Assembly: GCF_013019105.1 (NCBI RefSeq)
Contig: NZ_BLTE01000018.1
Span: 16,557 to 80,556, forward strand
Length of the DNA stretch: 64,000 bases
Direction of reading: 5' to 3'
From: Fundidesulfovibrio magnetotacticus
GTDB taxonomy: Bacteria; Desulfobacterota; Desulfovibrionia; Desulfovibrionales; Desulfovibrionaceae
Below are positions 55,392 through 63,662 of this stretch, one piece after another (the first letter of the stretch is position 1; the number at the start of each line of letters is the position of its first letter). The notes beneath the pieces are model-generated. The model searched no databases. It was not told where the DNA came from and was given only the letters and a program-made list of their open reading frames with translations. A program made the translations under genes and the position numbers.

Positions 55392-56776
55392 CGGGTTTCC
55401 TCCACGTCCAGGACGCTGGTCCTGAGCCTGCCGTCGCGCGCCACGATGTCCAGCCGGTCGCCCGGGGAGGCCTCGGTCACGGAGCGCAAGGCCGTGCCGT
55501 CGGCCTTCAGGGCCAGGGCGTAGCCGCGCGCCAGCGGCCCCAGGGGGTCTAGCCCCTCCAGGCGCGCCGTGAGAAGCTCCAGCCGTGCACCGGCGCGTTC
55601 CGCGTGCAGTCCGGCCGCCAGCTCCAGGCGGGATTCCAGGGCATCCAGGGCGCGGGTGTCGCCCAGGGAAGGGCCGCAGGCGTCGAGACGCCGCGCCAGG
55701 GCCTCCAGCCCGTCCGCCCCGCGCCGCGTCAGGTCCTGGCCTGCCCGAGCGAGGCGCGTCGAAAGATCCTCCAGCCGTTCGCCCAGGCGCTCCACCCTGC
55801 TCCGGGGCGACAGCCAGGACAAGGCCCTGGCCAAGCCCTCCAGGCACTCGGCGCGTCCCGCCAGGAAGCGCGCGAAGCCGCGCTCCAGGGCCTCCAGGGC
55901 CTCGTCGGCGCGCTGGGCCAGCACGGGCCGCTCGCTCCACAGCAACTGCGCCGCGTGGCTGGGCGTGGCCGCGCGCACGTCGGCGGCCATGTCCGCGATG
56001 GTCACGTCCACCTCGTGCCCCACTCCGCAGACCACGGGGACCGGGCATTCCACCACGGCCCGGGCCACCTCCTCGGTGTTGAAGGCCCAGAGATCCTCCA
56101 GGGAGCCTCCGCCGCGCACCAGGGCCACGGCCTCGGCCCAACCGTCCGCTCCGGCGGCCTCCAGGGCGCGGGCGATCTGGCCCGGGGCCTGCTCGCCCTG
56201 CACCAGGCAGGGGTGCAGGCGCACCTCGCAGCCCAGGCCCCGAGAACCGCCCACGCGCAGGAAGTCCTTCACGGCCGCGCCCGAGGCGCTGGTCACCAGG
56301 GCCACGCGGACGGGGTCTCGCGGCAGGGGGCGCTTGCGCTCCTGGTCGAACCAGCCAAGCTGCGCCAGTCTGCGCTTGAGGGCCTCGAACTCCAGGTGGA
56401 GCCTGCCCAGGCCCATGTCCTGCACAAGTTCCGCCACCAGCTGGTAGCTGCCGCGCGGGGCGTACACCGTGAGCCGTCCGGCGCACAGGGCCTCCACGCC
56501 TTCGCTGAGCCAGGCCGAGGGGTCGGCCTCCTCCAGGACCTCGCCGGTCAGGGGATCATAGCGCTCCCTGCCCTCCAGGGGAAGGCCCAGGCGGCTTCCC
56601 TTGAACCAGACCACCGAGAGCACCGACTCTTCGTCCTTGAGCGAGAAATAGACATGCCCCGAGGCGGGGCGCGCCAGGTTGGACACCTGGCCGCGCACCC
56701 ACACGAAGGGGAACTGGCCCTCCACCACGTCCTTGAGGGCGCGGGTGATCTCGCCGACGCGGAAGATGTGGGGCAT
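55388..56776 (-). CDS. xseA: Exodeoxyribonuclease VII large subunit
   Basis: A 462-aa XseA. N-terminal OB-fold (~1-100: VWVRGQVSNLARPASGHVYFSLKDE), central nuclease domain (~120-340; VRVALVTSASGAAVKDFL, VALVRGGGSLEDLWAFN, and VCGVGHEVDVTIAD) and a C-terminal coiled-coil with many Arg/Glu/Ala. ATG 56776 sits at the start of the OB-fold. The usual XseA is 400-460 aa, so the length is normal. xseB is separated from it by the M23 gene. Confidence 0.94.
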   Translation of the reverse strand: MPHIFRVGEITRALKDVVEGQFPFVWVRGQVSNLARPASGHVYFSLKDEESVLSVVWFKGSRLGLPLEGRERYDPLTGEVLEEADPSAWLSEGVEALCAGRLTVYAPRGSYQLVAELVQDMGLGRLHLEFEALKRRLAQLGWFDQERKRPLPRDPVRVALVTSASGAAVKDFLRVGGSRGLGCEVRLHPCLVQGEQAPGQIARALEAAGADGWAEAVALVRGGGSLEDLWAFNTEEVARAVVECPVPVVCGVGHEVDVTIADMAADVRAATPSHAAQLLWSERPVLAQRADEALEALERGFARFLAGRAECLEGLARALSWLSPRSRVERLGERLEDLSTRLARAGQDLTRRGADGLEALARRLDACGPSLGDTRALDALESRLELAAGLHAERAGARLELLTARLEGLDPLGPLARGYALALKADGTALRSVTEASPGDRLDIVARDGRLRTSVLDVEETR

Positions 56777-56789
56777 GGCTAGACCCGGC

Positions 56790-56850
56790 CTCGGCACCGC
56801 CGGACAGGGAGAAGCCTCCGGCGGCCAAAGGGCTGCGCCCTCTGGACTCC
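56790..56850. repeat. Extragenic repeat fragment
   Basis: The gap between proS and xseA contains GAAGCCTCCGGCGGCC and an AGGGCTGCGCCCT hairpin followed by CTGGACTCCC, again the style of the extragenic repeat at 50640-50715. Confidence 0.5.
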
Positions 56851-56868
56851 CATGCGGGTGTCCCTGCC

Positions 56869-58602
56869 CTACCGGGATTCCCAGCCAGCCAGCGCCTGAA
56901 GCCGCCACGCGGTGAACGCGGCCTCGAAGCCCTCGACGGGAAGCTCGGACTTCTCGCCCGTGCGGCGGTCCTTCACTTCCACGATGCCGCGCGCCAGGCC
57001 CTTGCCGCCCAGCACGATCTGGAAGGGGAAGCCCATGAGGTCGATGTCCTTGAACTTGACGCCCGGGCGCTCGTCGCGGTCGTCCAGCACGGCCTCGACG
57101 CCCTGTCCGGTGAGCCAGGCGTAGATGGCCTCGGCCTTGGCCAGGGGCTCGCCCTTCACGTCCAGGCAGACCACCGCCACCTCGAAGGGGGCCAGGGCGG
57201 GCGGGAACTTGATGCCCGCGCCGTCGTGGTTCTGCTCGATGCAGGCGGCCACCACCCGCGACACGCCGATGCCGTAGCAGCCCATGTAGACCAGCCGGTC
57301 CTTGCCCTGCTCGTCCAGCACGGAGGCCTTCATGGCCTCGGAATACTTGTAGCCCAGCTTGAACACGTGGCCCACCTCGATGCCCTTGGTCAGCTCCAGG
57401 GGGGCGCCGCAGCGCGGGCAGGGGTCGCCGCAGGCCACGTTGCGCAGGTCGGCGTAGTTGGTGAGGAGCACGTCGTCGTCCAGGTCCACGTGGAGGAAGT
57501 GCGCGTCGGCCTTGTTGGCTCCGGTGATCCAGTCGGTGTCCTGGGAGAGTTCGCGGTCGGCCAGAATGGTCTTCACCACGTCGGCGTTCAGACCCACGGG
57601 TCCGGCGAAGCCCACGGGGGCCTTGGTCCAGGCCTGAACCTGCTCGGGGGTGGCCAGGGCCACGTCCTGGGCGTTGAGGGCGTTTTTCAGCTTCACTTCG
57701 TTCAATTCCCGGTCGCCGCGCACCAGGGCGGCCACGGGCTTGCCGTCGGCCACGTAGAGCAGCGTCTTGACGATGCGCGCGGGTTCGACCTTCAGGAAGG
57801 CGGCCACCTCTTCCACGGTGTGCGCTCCGGGAGTGGCCACCAGCTTGTGTTCGGGGCAGTTGCCGGGCTTGGTCTTCACCGGGAGCATGGCCTCGGCCTT
57901 CTCCAGGTTGGCCCCGTACTCGCAGGAGGGGCAGGCGGCGATGGTGTCCTCGCCGGTGTCGGCCAGCACCATGAATTCGTGGGAGTAGTTGCCGCCGATG
58001 GCCCCGGTGTCGGCCTCCACGGCCCGGAAACGCAGGCCCAGGCGCGAGAAGATGCGGCAGTAGGCGTCGTACATGGCCTTGTAGCTGACCAGCGCGCCCT
58101 CCTCGTCCTTGTCGAAGGAGTAGGCGTCCTTCATGACGAATTCGCGCCCGCGCATGAGCCCGAAGCGCGGCCGGATCTCGTCGCGGAACTTGGTCTGCAC
58201 CTGATAGAGGTTGAGCGGCAGCTGGCGGTAGGAGCGCACCTCGTGGCGGATCAGGTCCGTGACCACTTCCTCGTGGGTGGGGCCAAGGCAATAGGCGCGG
58301 TCGTGGCGGTCCTTGAAGCGCAGGAGCTCCTTGCCGTAGTATTCCCAGCGCCCGGTCTCCTGCCAGAGGTCGGCGGGCTGCACGCCGGGCATGAGGATCT
58401 CCAGGGCTCCGGCGCGGTCCATCTCCTCGCGCACGATGCGCGCGGCCTTGTTGAGCGAGCGCAGCCCCAGGGGCAGGAAGGTGTAGATGCCCGAGGTGAG
58501 CTTGCGGATCATGCCCGCGCGCAGCATGAGCTTGTGGCTGACCACCTCGGCGTCGGCCGGGTCTTCCTTGAGGGTGGGGGCGTAGTATCTGCTCAGTTTC
58601 AT
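56869..58602 (-). CDS. proS: Prolyl-tRNA synthetase, long bacterial form
   Basis: A 577-aa class II synthetase that charges tRNA-Pro. Motif 1 and 2 ([52 protein letters not shown]), the central insertion editing (INS) domain (~230-380, with [16 protein letters not shown] start and [14 protein letters not shown]), and motif 3 ([17 protein letters not shown]). The INS domain identifies the bacterial, not the archaeal, form. The start overlaps the stop of ispG by 4 nt. Confidence 0.96.
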   Translation of the reverse strand: MKLSRYYAPTLKEDPADAEVVSHKLMLRAGMIRKLTSGIYTFLPLGLRSLNKAARIVREEMDRAGALEILMPGVQPADLWQETGRWEYYGKELLRFKDRHDRAYCLGPTHEEVVTDLIRHEVRSYRQLPLNLYQVQTKFRDEIRPRFGLMRGREFVMKDAYSFDKDEEGALVSYKAMYDAYCRIFSRLGLRFRAVEADTGAIGGNYSHEFMVLADTGEDTIAACPSCEYGANLEKAEAMLPVKTKPGNCPEHKLVATPGAHTVEEVAAFLKVEPARIVKTLLYVADGKPVAALVRGDRELNEVKLKNALNAQDVALATPEQVQAWTKAPVGFAGPVGLNADVVKTILADRELSQDTDWITGANKADAHFLHVDLDDDVLLTNYADLRNVACGDPCPRCGAPLELTKGIEVGHVFKLGYKYSEAMKASVLDEQGKDRLVYMGCYGIGVSRVVAACIEQNHDGAGIKFPPALAPFEVAVVCLDVKGEPLAKAEAIYAWLTGQGVEAVLDDRDERPGVKFKDIDLMGFPFQIVLGGKGLARGIVEVKDRRTGEKSELPVEGFEAAFTAWRLQALAGWESR

Positions 58603-59699
58603 CTGTTCTCGAACTCCGTGATGATGGTGTCGAGCTCGCGCAGGAACTCCGCGAGCACGTTGGATTCTCCGCGCACCTTGCGCACCACTTCCCCTTTGCG
58701 GAAGATCACGGCGCAGTCGCGTCCGCCCGCGAGGCCGATGTCCGCCTCGCGCGCCTCGCCCGGGCCGTTGACCACGCAGCCCATCACGGCCACCTTGATG
58801 GGCGTGCGCACGTAGCGCAGCTTCTCCTCCACGGCCTGGGCCAGTCCCGCCAGGTCGATCTCCGTGCGCCCGCAGGTGGGGCAGGAGACGATCTCCGGGC
58901 CGCGCTCGCGGATGCCCAGGCAGCGCAGGATCTCCCACGCGGGCGTCATCTCCGTGAGCGGATCGCCCGTGAGCGAGACGCGCAGCGTGTCGCCCAGGCC
59001 CATCCACAGGAGCACCCCCAGGCCCACGCCGGACTTGGCGGCCCCGCGCAGGGGCGTGCCCGCCTCGGTGATGCCGATGTGCAGGGGGTAGTCCACGGTC
59101 TCGGACAGGAGCGAATAGGCCGCGATGGTGGCCGGAACGCTGGAGGACTTGAGCGAAATCTTGATCTGGTCGAAGCCCTGATCCTCCAGGAGGCGCACGT
59201 GGTGCAGGGCGCTCTCCACCATGGCCTGGGGCGTGGGGCCGCCGTACTTGGCCAGCAGGGACTTCTCCACCGAGCCCGAGTTGACCCCGATGCGGATGGG
59301 CGCGCCGCGCTCGGAGGCCGCGCGTACCACGGCGGCCACCTTTTCCGGGCCGCCGATGTTTCCGGGGTTGATGCGCAGGCCGTCCACGCCGGATTCCAGG
59401 GCCATCAGGGCCAGGCGGTGGTCGAAATGGATGTCCGCCACCAGGGGCACGGGCGAGACGGCCTTGATGGCTTTAAGCGCCCGGGCGGCCTCCTCGTCGG
59501 GCACGGCCAGGCGCACGATCTCGCACCCGGCCTCGGCCAGGGCCAGCACCTGGGCTGTGGAGGCCTTCACGTCGCGGGTGTCCGTGTTGGTCATGGACTG
59601 CACGCGGATGGGATGGTCACCGCCCAGGAACAGGGAACCCAGGCGGATCACGCGGGTCTTGTGTCGGCGGATGGGGGATGGCTGTCTGTGGTCGCTCAT
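58599..59699 (-). CDS. ispG: 4-hydroxy-3-methylbut-2-en-1-yl diphosphate synthase (flavodoxin)
   Basis: A 366-aa IspG (GcpE), the 4Fe-4S enzyme of the MEP pathway that reductively opens MEcPP. Markers: [37 protein letters not shown], and the cluster ligands in SCPTCGR and [11 protein letters not shown] (three Cys in all). It completes an MEP set in this window with dxs and ispA. It is coupled to proS. Confidence 0.96.
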   Translation of the reverse strand: MSDHRQPSPIRRHKTRVIRLGSLFLGGDHPIRVQSMTNTDTRDVKASTAQVLALAEAGCEIVRLAVPDEEAARALKAIKAVSPVPLVADIHFDHRLALMALESGVDGLRINPGNIGGPEKVAAVVRAASERGAPIRIGVNSGSVEKSLLAKYGGPTPQAMVESALHHVRLLEDQGFDQIKISLKSSSVPATIAAYSLLSETVDYPLHIGITEAGTPLRGAAKSGVGLGVLLWMGLGDTLRVSLTGDPLTEMTPAWEILRCLGIRERGPEIVSCPTCGRTEIDLAGLAQAVEEKLRYVRTPIKVAVMGCVVNGPGEAREADIGLAGGRDCAVIFRKGEVVRKVRGESNVLAEFLRELDTIITEFENR

Positions 59700-59755
59700 G
59701 GAAGTGGGGGATTCTATCCTATTTCAGGGTCGATGCAAATGGGGGACGCGAGGGG

Positions 59756-60415
59756 TCAGAAGTAGCCCAGGGCGTGGAGTTCCGCCATGCGCGCCTCTTT
59801 TTCGGAATCGCGCCCGCCGCGTTCGCCCAGGCCCGGAGCGCTGAGGGCCGTGCAGGGCACGCAGCCCAGGGAGCGGTAGCCCCTGTCGTAGAGCTCGCAA
59901 TAGGGCAGGCCGCGCTGGGTGATCAGGGCCCATACGTCCATCTCGGTCCAGTGGAGGATGGGGTTGGCCTGGAGGTAGCCGTTGCGGTCCTCCAGCAGGT
60001 CCAGGTTTTTGCGGGCGCGGTTTTCGTCGGCGCGCACGCCGCTCAACAGCACTTCCAGACCCATCTGGGCCACGGCCCGGCGCAGGGGCTCCACCTTGAG
60101 CGCCCGGCAGCAGGCCATCTTGTCCTGGGCGATCTCCTGGGGGATCTCCTCTGGCAGGGGGCGCACGATGTGCAGGTCCACGCCCCACTCCCTGGCCATC
60201 CTGTCGCGGAAGGCGAGGATTTCCGGGAATTTGTGGCCCGTATCCAGGTTCACGGCCTTCAGGGGGCCGGGCGTGACCGCGCGCCAGAGATTGAGGACCA
60301 CGGTGGAGTCCTTGCCGCCTGTCCAGGCCACGGCCACGCAGGAGGGGTCGCGGTCCTTCAGGAGCGATTCCAGGAAATCGATGGTGTGGGCGAGTTTCTC
60401 TTGGAGACTTTGCAT
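59756..60415 (-). CDS. PAPS reductase-family adenylyl-transfer/ATP-PPase-fold protein
   Basis: A 219-aa protein of the CysH/CysD (ATP pyrophosphatase fold) superfamily. The PP-loop is AWTGGKDSTVVLNLW; the middle has DKMACCRALKVEPL, and the tail has SLGCVPCTAL with a cysteine pair. CysH uses a C-terminal Cys to reduce PAPS or APS; CysD lacks it. The Cys pairs suggest a CysH-like reductase, but this is not certain. The true substrate may be another adenylylated sulfur compound. ATG 60415 precedes the fold directly. Confidence 0.78.
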   Translation of the reverse strand: MQSLQEKLAHTIDFLESLLKDRDPSCVAVAWTGGKDSTVVLNLWRAVTPGPLKAVNLDTGHKFPEILAFRDRMAREWGVDLHIVRPLPEEIPQEIAQDKMACCRALKVEPLRRAVAQMGLEVLLSGVRADENRARKNLDLLEDRNGYLQANPILHWTEMDVWALITQRGLPYCELYDRGYRSLGCVPCTALSAPGLGERGGRDSEKEARMAELHALGYF

Positions 60416-60458
60416 GGCTGGTCTAGGGTTTCGGGGATGTTTAACGCAGGAGGTTCGC

Positions 60459-60908
60459 ATGGAACTTCATGAGGAAATGGCCGCGATGATCCTTGGGAAC
60501 GGCCTGTGCGCGATGGCCACCTGCGGGGGCGGCGCGCCGCGCGCGTCGCTCATGTCCTACGCCGTGGAGCCGGACTGCTCAAGCATCTATCTGGCCACGG
60601 GGTCGGGCACGCGCAAATGGGCCAACCTGCGGGAGAATCCCCGGGTGTCGCTGCTCATCGACGAGCGCTGCCAGGCTCCGGACGGGGACAGAAGCCGCGT
60701 GCGCGCCCTGACGCTGGACTGCCTCCACATACCTCTGGAAGTTCCGGCGGCGAAACGGGCCGCCCTGGAGAGGATCGCCGCCCGGCATCCGCACCTGCGG
60801 GATTTCCTCTCCGGGGCGGACATGGAACCTGTGCGCCTTAAACCATTGAAGTGCCTGCTTTTGCGGGGCGCTTCGGGAAGTTCCTTCATCGATCTGGAAG
60901 AAAAATGA
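60459..60908 (+). CDS. Pyridoxamine 5'-phosphate oxidase-family flavin protein
   Basis: A 149-aa split-barrel flavoprotein of the PNPOx-like family. CAMATCGGGAPRASLMSYAVE, IYLATGSGTRKWANLRENPRVSLLID and the C-terminal EPVRLKPLKCLLL fit the family. Such proteins bind FMN, F420 or heme, so substrate is open. GCAGGAGG lies 5 nt before ATG 60459, the strongest ribosome binding site in the area. It reads away from the PAPS-reductase gene, with a 43-bp divergent intergenic region. Confidence 0.78.
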   Translation: MELHEEMAAMILGNGLCAMATCGGGAPRASLMSYAVEPDCSSIYLATGSGTRKWANLRENPRVSLLIDERCQAPDGDRSRVRALTLDCLHIPLEVPAAKRAALERIAARHPHLRDFLSGADMEPVRLKPLKCLLLRGASGSSFIDLEEK

Positions 60909-60962
60909 AATCTTTGCTTGACGCGAGGGGGGGTTCTCTTTAAATACCCACTTCTCGACGAC

Positions 60963-61038
60963 GCGCCCGTAGCTCAGCGGATAGAGCGCCGGACTACGAA
61001 TCCGTAGGCCGCAGGTTCAAATCCTGCCGGGCGCACCA
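60963..61038 (+). tRNA. tRNA-Arg (ACG), integration site
   Basis: Cloverleaf on the plus strand with acceptor GCGCCCG/CGGGCGC, anticodon stem CCGGA/TCCGT-like around CTACGAA (anticodon ACG), T arm GTTCAAAT, discriminator A and CCA (61036-61038). Its 3' 41 bases plus the following sequence reappear at 62463-62522. Confidence 0.97.
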
Positions 61039-61056
61039 AGAAAACAGGGGTTTAGG
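60998..61056 (+). repeat. attL-like direct repeat (tRNA-Arg 3' end)
   Basis: The segment starting at the tRNA anticodon-arm position GAATCCG and continuing through CACCAA and the first part of the terminator (GAAAACAGGGGTTTAGG) is duplicated at 62463-62522. The copies agree over 59 positions, with one inserted A in the second copy after the CCA. Such 3' tRNA repeats mark the ends of elements inserted by tyrosine integrases. Confidence 0.9.
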
Positions 61057-61079
61057 ACAACGGTCCTAAGCCCCTTTTT
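61047..61079 (+). terminator. Terminator of tRNA-Arg
   Basis: 12-bp stem GGGGTTTAGGAC (61047-61058) and GTCCTAAGCCCC (61063-61074) with one G-T wobble, loop AACG, TTTTT tail. Confidence 0.88.
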
Positions 61080-61435
61080 CAATGGTGTGGGACTTGGTGT
61101 GGGACTTTTCCCACACGGGCACTTTCGAAGATGTCCATCGCACGCCTCTCGCAGTCACCGATGCTGTGTAGATAGATCTCGGTTGTCGTCCGGTTCTCGT
61201 GACCGAGAATCCTCTGGATCGAGCCGATCGGCACGTTCAGGCTGTCCATGACCGAGGCTCCAGAATGCCTCAACGCGTGGAACCTGAAGTAGCGGACCCC
61301 CGCCTTCTCGCACAGAGTCCTCATGAACTTCTTCCGATCCTGAAAAGGCCCCACCTCGGTTTTGCCTGTCTTGCTGCTGGTGTACGCGTGCCAGAAAACC
61401 CTGGGGCAATCCATGAGGTCAAAAGCGTCGGCGTG
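61079..61435 (-). pseudogene. C-terminal remnant of a phage-type tyrosine integrase
   Basis: An open stretch of 119 codons, reading into a TGA at 61436-61438 upstream. The translated C-terminal half of an integrase is clear: RVFWHAYTSSKTGKTEVGPF, HALRHSGASVM (box II, Arg/His), LGHENRTTTEIYLH (the His and the nucleophile Tyr). The N-terminal DNA-binding and arm domains and the first catalytic Arg are absent. It lies just inside the att repeat beside tRNA-Arg, as expected for the integrase that inserted this element, but it can no longer be active. Confidence 0.85.
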
Positions 61436-61580
61436 TCATTTTCAATGGAGTATTGAGAGGACATTAAATTCGATCTTGAGCCAGCGTAATAAAACGGGAG
61501 AGGCAGTGCTGATGGTGATGCAGCCTGCCTCACCCTGCCACTAACCCAAATCTAATGGAATCAGCAGATCGGAATGCCCA

Positions 61581-61958
61581 TTAGCCGCGCCGTTCACGCA
61601 ACCATCCAGCCAGAACATCTTGATCCACCTCCCCTTTCCCTAGGCGTTCAAACATTGTCACCTTATCCACGCCGTCAGCATGTATTCTAATTCCCCGCAA
61701 CCTGAGAAAAGCCATGCACGTCACATATGCGGTGCGTTTGTTCCCATCCAAGAAGGGATGATTGCGGGCGATACCATAAGCATACGCTGCTGCCAGATCA
61801 AAAACATCTGGCTCCCCATATACCCCTAGTTGTAGAGGTCGTCCAAGAGCGCTTTCCAACAATCCCATGTCGCGTAAGCCTGAGACTCCGCCATGGTCCG
61901 CGATAAGCTTATCATGAACAGCCAGCACAAAATCCTTTTCAATCCATGAATCGCTCAT
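61581..61958 (-). CDS. doc: Fic/Doc-type toxin
   Basis: A 125-aa Doc toxin (death-on-curing; Fic fold) that phosphorylates and inactivates EF-Tu in the P1 phage system. The Fic motif HPFLDGNKRTAYV is complete (catalytic His, then NKR). Start and length fit Doc. The antitoxin gene overlaps by 4 nt upstream, as is usual for the pair. Its position inside the att-flanked element suggests it stabilises the element, or is a leftover of it. Confidence 0.9.
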   Translation of the reverse strand: MSDSWIEKDFVLAVHDKLIADHGGVSGLRDMGLLESALGRPLQLGVYGEPDVFDLAAAYAYGIARNHPFLDGNKRTAYVTCMAFLRLRGIRIHADGVDKVTMFERLGKGEVDQDVLAGWLRERRG

Positions 61959-62185
61959 CGTTTAGCCAACTCGCGTAGAACATCACGGTCCTCGCGCATG
62001 ATGTCCTCAGCTGCTGCCATTTGTTCAGCAAACTGCTCGTTGAGTGGCGTCAGCCGAAATCCGCCATCTTCGGCATCCGTCAGATAGACCACATCCCCTT
62101 CACGAACGTTCAACCGCGACGCAGCGTCCTTGGGGAGCACGAGACCGAGTGAATTGCCGACCTTGCGGACCTTGAGAGTTTGCAT
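61955..62185 (-). CDS. AbrB/MazE-like antitoxin
   Basis: A 76-aa AbrB-fold antitoxin. The swapped-hairpin DNA-binding segment LKVRKVGNSLGLVLPKDAASRLNVREGDVVYL is unmistakable. The acidic C-terminal tail (EQMAAAEDIMREDRDVL) should wrap and block Doc. Doc more often pairs with a Phd antitoxin, but AbrB-type partners are also known. ATG 62185 has AGGAGG just upstream. It is transcribed with doc from the promoter at 62215-62243. Confidence 0.88.
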   Translation of the reverse strand: MQTLKVRKVGNSLGLVLPKDAASRLNVREGDVVYLTDAEDGGFRLTPLNEQFAEQMAAAEDIMREDRDVLRELAKR

Positions 62186-62214
62186 CTTTCCTCCTCGTCT
62201 GAGTTGACACAAAT

Positions 62215-62243
62215 ATTATAACTCTGCACGACGAACATGGCAA
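62215..62243 (-). promoter_or_regulatory. Promoter of the AbrB/Doc operon
   Basis: Perfect -10 TATAAT (62215-62220) and -35 TTGCCA (62238-62243) on the minus strand with exactly 17 nt between, about 30 nt upstream of the antitoxin ATG. Confidence 0.75.
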
Positions 62244-62462
62244 GTTCTGACGATCAATTCCATAGATCATCAGGACTGGAGGTCGACTACGTCGACTACG
62301 CCGACTCCCCCTACGCCCCCCCTGGTGATGTTGGTGTGGGACTTATCCTCCAAAACCGGCAAAACTTGGAAAATGTCTGCTAATATGTGGAAAATCTTCT
62401 TCAACAATTTCCGTAGCTTCCAATCTTTTGAGGAGGTTGTGAAGCACGGGGGCAAGGCCTAG

Positions 62463-62522
62463 GAATCCGTAGGCCGCAGGTTCAAATCCTGCCGGGCGCA
62501 CCAAAGAAAACAGGGGTTTAGG
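62463..62522 (+). repeat. attR-like direct repeat
   Basis: The second copy of the tRNA-Arg 3' end, beginning GAATCCGTAGGCCGC and running through CACCAAAGAAAACAGG. It has no tRNA 5' half, so it is not a tRNA gene, only a recombination scar. The two copies bound 1.4 kb. Confidence 0.9.
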
Positions 62523-62552
62523 CAGAAAGCCTAAGCCCCTGATTTCTTTTTT
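62511..62552 (+). terminator. Second copy of the tRNA-Arg terminator
   Basis: Stem CAGGGGTTTAGGC (62511-62523) and GCCTAAGCCCCTG (62529-62541), with TTTCTTTTTT after it. Compared with the copy at 61047, the stem bases GGAC/GTCC are GGC/GCC here: both sides changed together. Confidence 0.8.
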
Positions 62553-62681
62553 GCCCATTTCTGTGCCTGGATAGTGCCTGGAATTATTCGTCCTTGTCCC
62601 AGCGGACGGATAGGGATTCGCCTGTGCCTGCCCTCCACCACCTGCTTGACCGCCCTCCCCGCCCGGCGCTACGCCGTCCCC

Positions 62682-62934
62682 ATGCCCTCCCTGTTCGACC
62701 CCCTGCGCGCCCTCCGGGAGCGGTTCTACGCATCCCGGCCATCGGGCGGGACGGGGCCTCCTCTTGCGCTTTGACGGGCCGGTCCTGGCCCACCAGCGGC
62801 AGGAGGCAATGGAGATTGTGCGTCAGCATGGCGCGCTCCTCCGGCTCCAGGTGGCGAACGGCGGGGTGTCGGTGCAGAAGCTCGTGGCCCACGGAAAGGC
62901 CCGCGTGCAAGGCGGACGCTGCGTTCCCGCCTGA
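62682..62934 (+). pseudogene. Frameshifted small ORF
   Basis: ATG 62682 opens MPSLFDPLRALRERFYASRP, ending at TGA 62772. A one-base shift near 62760 would continue it into LLRFDGPVLAHQRQEAMEIVRQHG and on to TGA 62932-62934. Together the halves form one plausible 80-85 aa protein. I do not recognise the family. It may be decayed or a sequencing error. Confidence 0.45.
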
Positions 62935-63005
62935 TTCTGGGAACAGAATGGGAACTGCCTGGTCGGGCGCTTCCCCTCCGGCGGGGCTCCTGGTAGGTCT
63001 ACCAC

Positions 63006-63175
63006 ATGCCCCAGGACAGCATGATCTTCTACGTGGCCGCGCCCCTGGCCTGGCCGCCGCCCTGGTGGCCGTCTGGCGCGCCCTGAGACGCCGGGGCGGG
63101 GTAGACTCCATCCGGCTCAACTTCGACGCCCACAAGGTCCGCGAGGCGCACGAGCGGTTCGTGGGCAAGGCCTGA
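63006..63175 (+). pseudogene. Second frameshifted small ORF, membrane type
   Basis: ATG 63006 starts MPQDSMIFYVAAPLA, after which a one-base shift would give LAAALVAVWRALRRRGG and a soluble tail DSIRLNFDAHKVREAHERFVGKA ending at TGA 63173-63175. The joined product has a single membrane segment. The family is unknown. It lies between the attR-like repeat and the HicAB pair. Confidence 0.45.
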
Positions 63176-63182
63176 GACGAAA

Positions 63183-63209
63183 AAGCCCCGGCGCTGGGCC
63201 GGGGCTTTC
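63183..63209. terminator. Bidirectional terminator
   Basis: 10-bp stem AAAGCCCCGG (63183-63192) and CCGGGGCTTT (63200-63209), loop CGCTGGG. Serves the converging small ORF and hicB. Confidence 0.85.
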
Positions 63210-63229
63210 ATCTTCATGTCAGGGGCGGT

Positions 63230-63646
63230 TCACTCGAAGGCCAGCACGAGCCGCTTGCCCATGGCGGCGGCGGCGCGGTCCAGGGTCTTGAGCGAGGGCC
63301 AGTGCCGGGGGTCTTCCAGCCGCTTGGCCGACGGCCAGGAGGTTTCCAGGGCGCGGGCGAGTTCGGACAGGGTGCGCTCTCCACGAGCGAAACGCACCAG
63401 AAGGGCGGCCTGCACCTTGGCGTCCGGGGCGATGGCGTGCGAACCGGACACGCAGGGGCCGGGCACGGGGATGTCTATGCCGTCTTCCAGTTTGAGGCTC
63501 AACATGCCGGTCAACACTTCGGCCGCGTTGAACAAGCACTCCTCCTCGGTCTCCCCCTGCGTGAAGGTGTCCTCGAAGTCGAGGAAGCGCACGAAAAAGC
63601 CCCCCTCGGCCTGGGGTTCAAAGACGGCGTGGTAGCGAATATCCAT
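63230..63646 (-). CDS. hicB: HicB-family antitoxin
   Basis: A 138-aa HicB. The degenerate RNase-H-like domain (~1-65) has YHAVFEPQAEGGFFVRFLDFEDTFTQGET; a C-terminal helix-turn-helix domain (ALETSWPSAKRLEDPRHWPSLKTLDRAA) should bind its own promoter. ATG 63646 is directly before the fold. The matching hicA toxin, upstream on the same strand, is broken. It is an intact antitoxin without a functional partner. Confidence 0.9.
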   Translation of the reverse strand: MDIRYHAVFEPQAEGGFFVRFLDFEDTFTQGETEEECLFNAAEVLTGMLSLKLEDGIDIPVPGPCVSGSHAIAPDAKVQAALLVRFARGERTLSELARALETSWPSAKRLEDPRHWPSLKTLDRAAAAMGKRLVLAFE

Positions 63647-63662
63647 GGCGGTGGGGCCTCCT

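Noticed and set aside
62270..62310. Tandem GTCGACTAC 9-bp repeats
   Set aside because: Only two full copies and a partial one, too short to be meaningful.
62460..62503. A second tRNA-Arg gene
   Set aside because: Only the 3' half is present; the acceptor 5' strand and D arm are missing, so it is an att repeat and not a tRNA.
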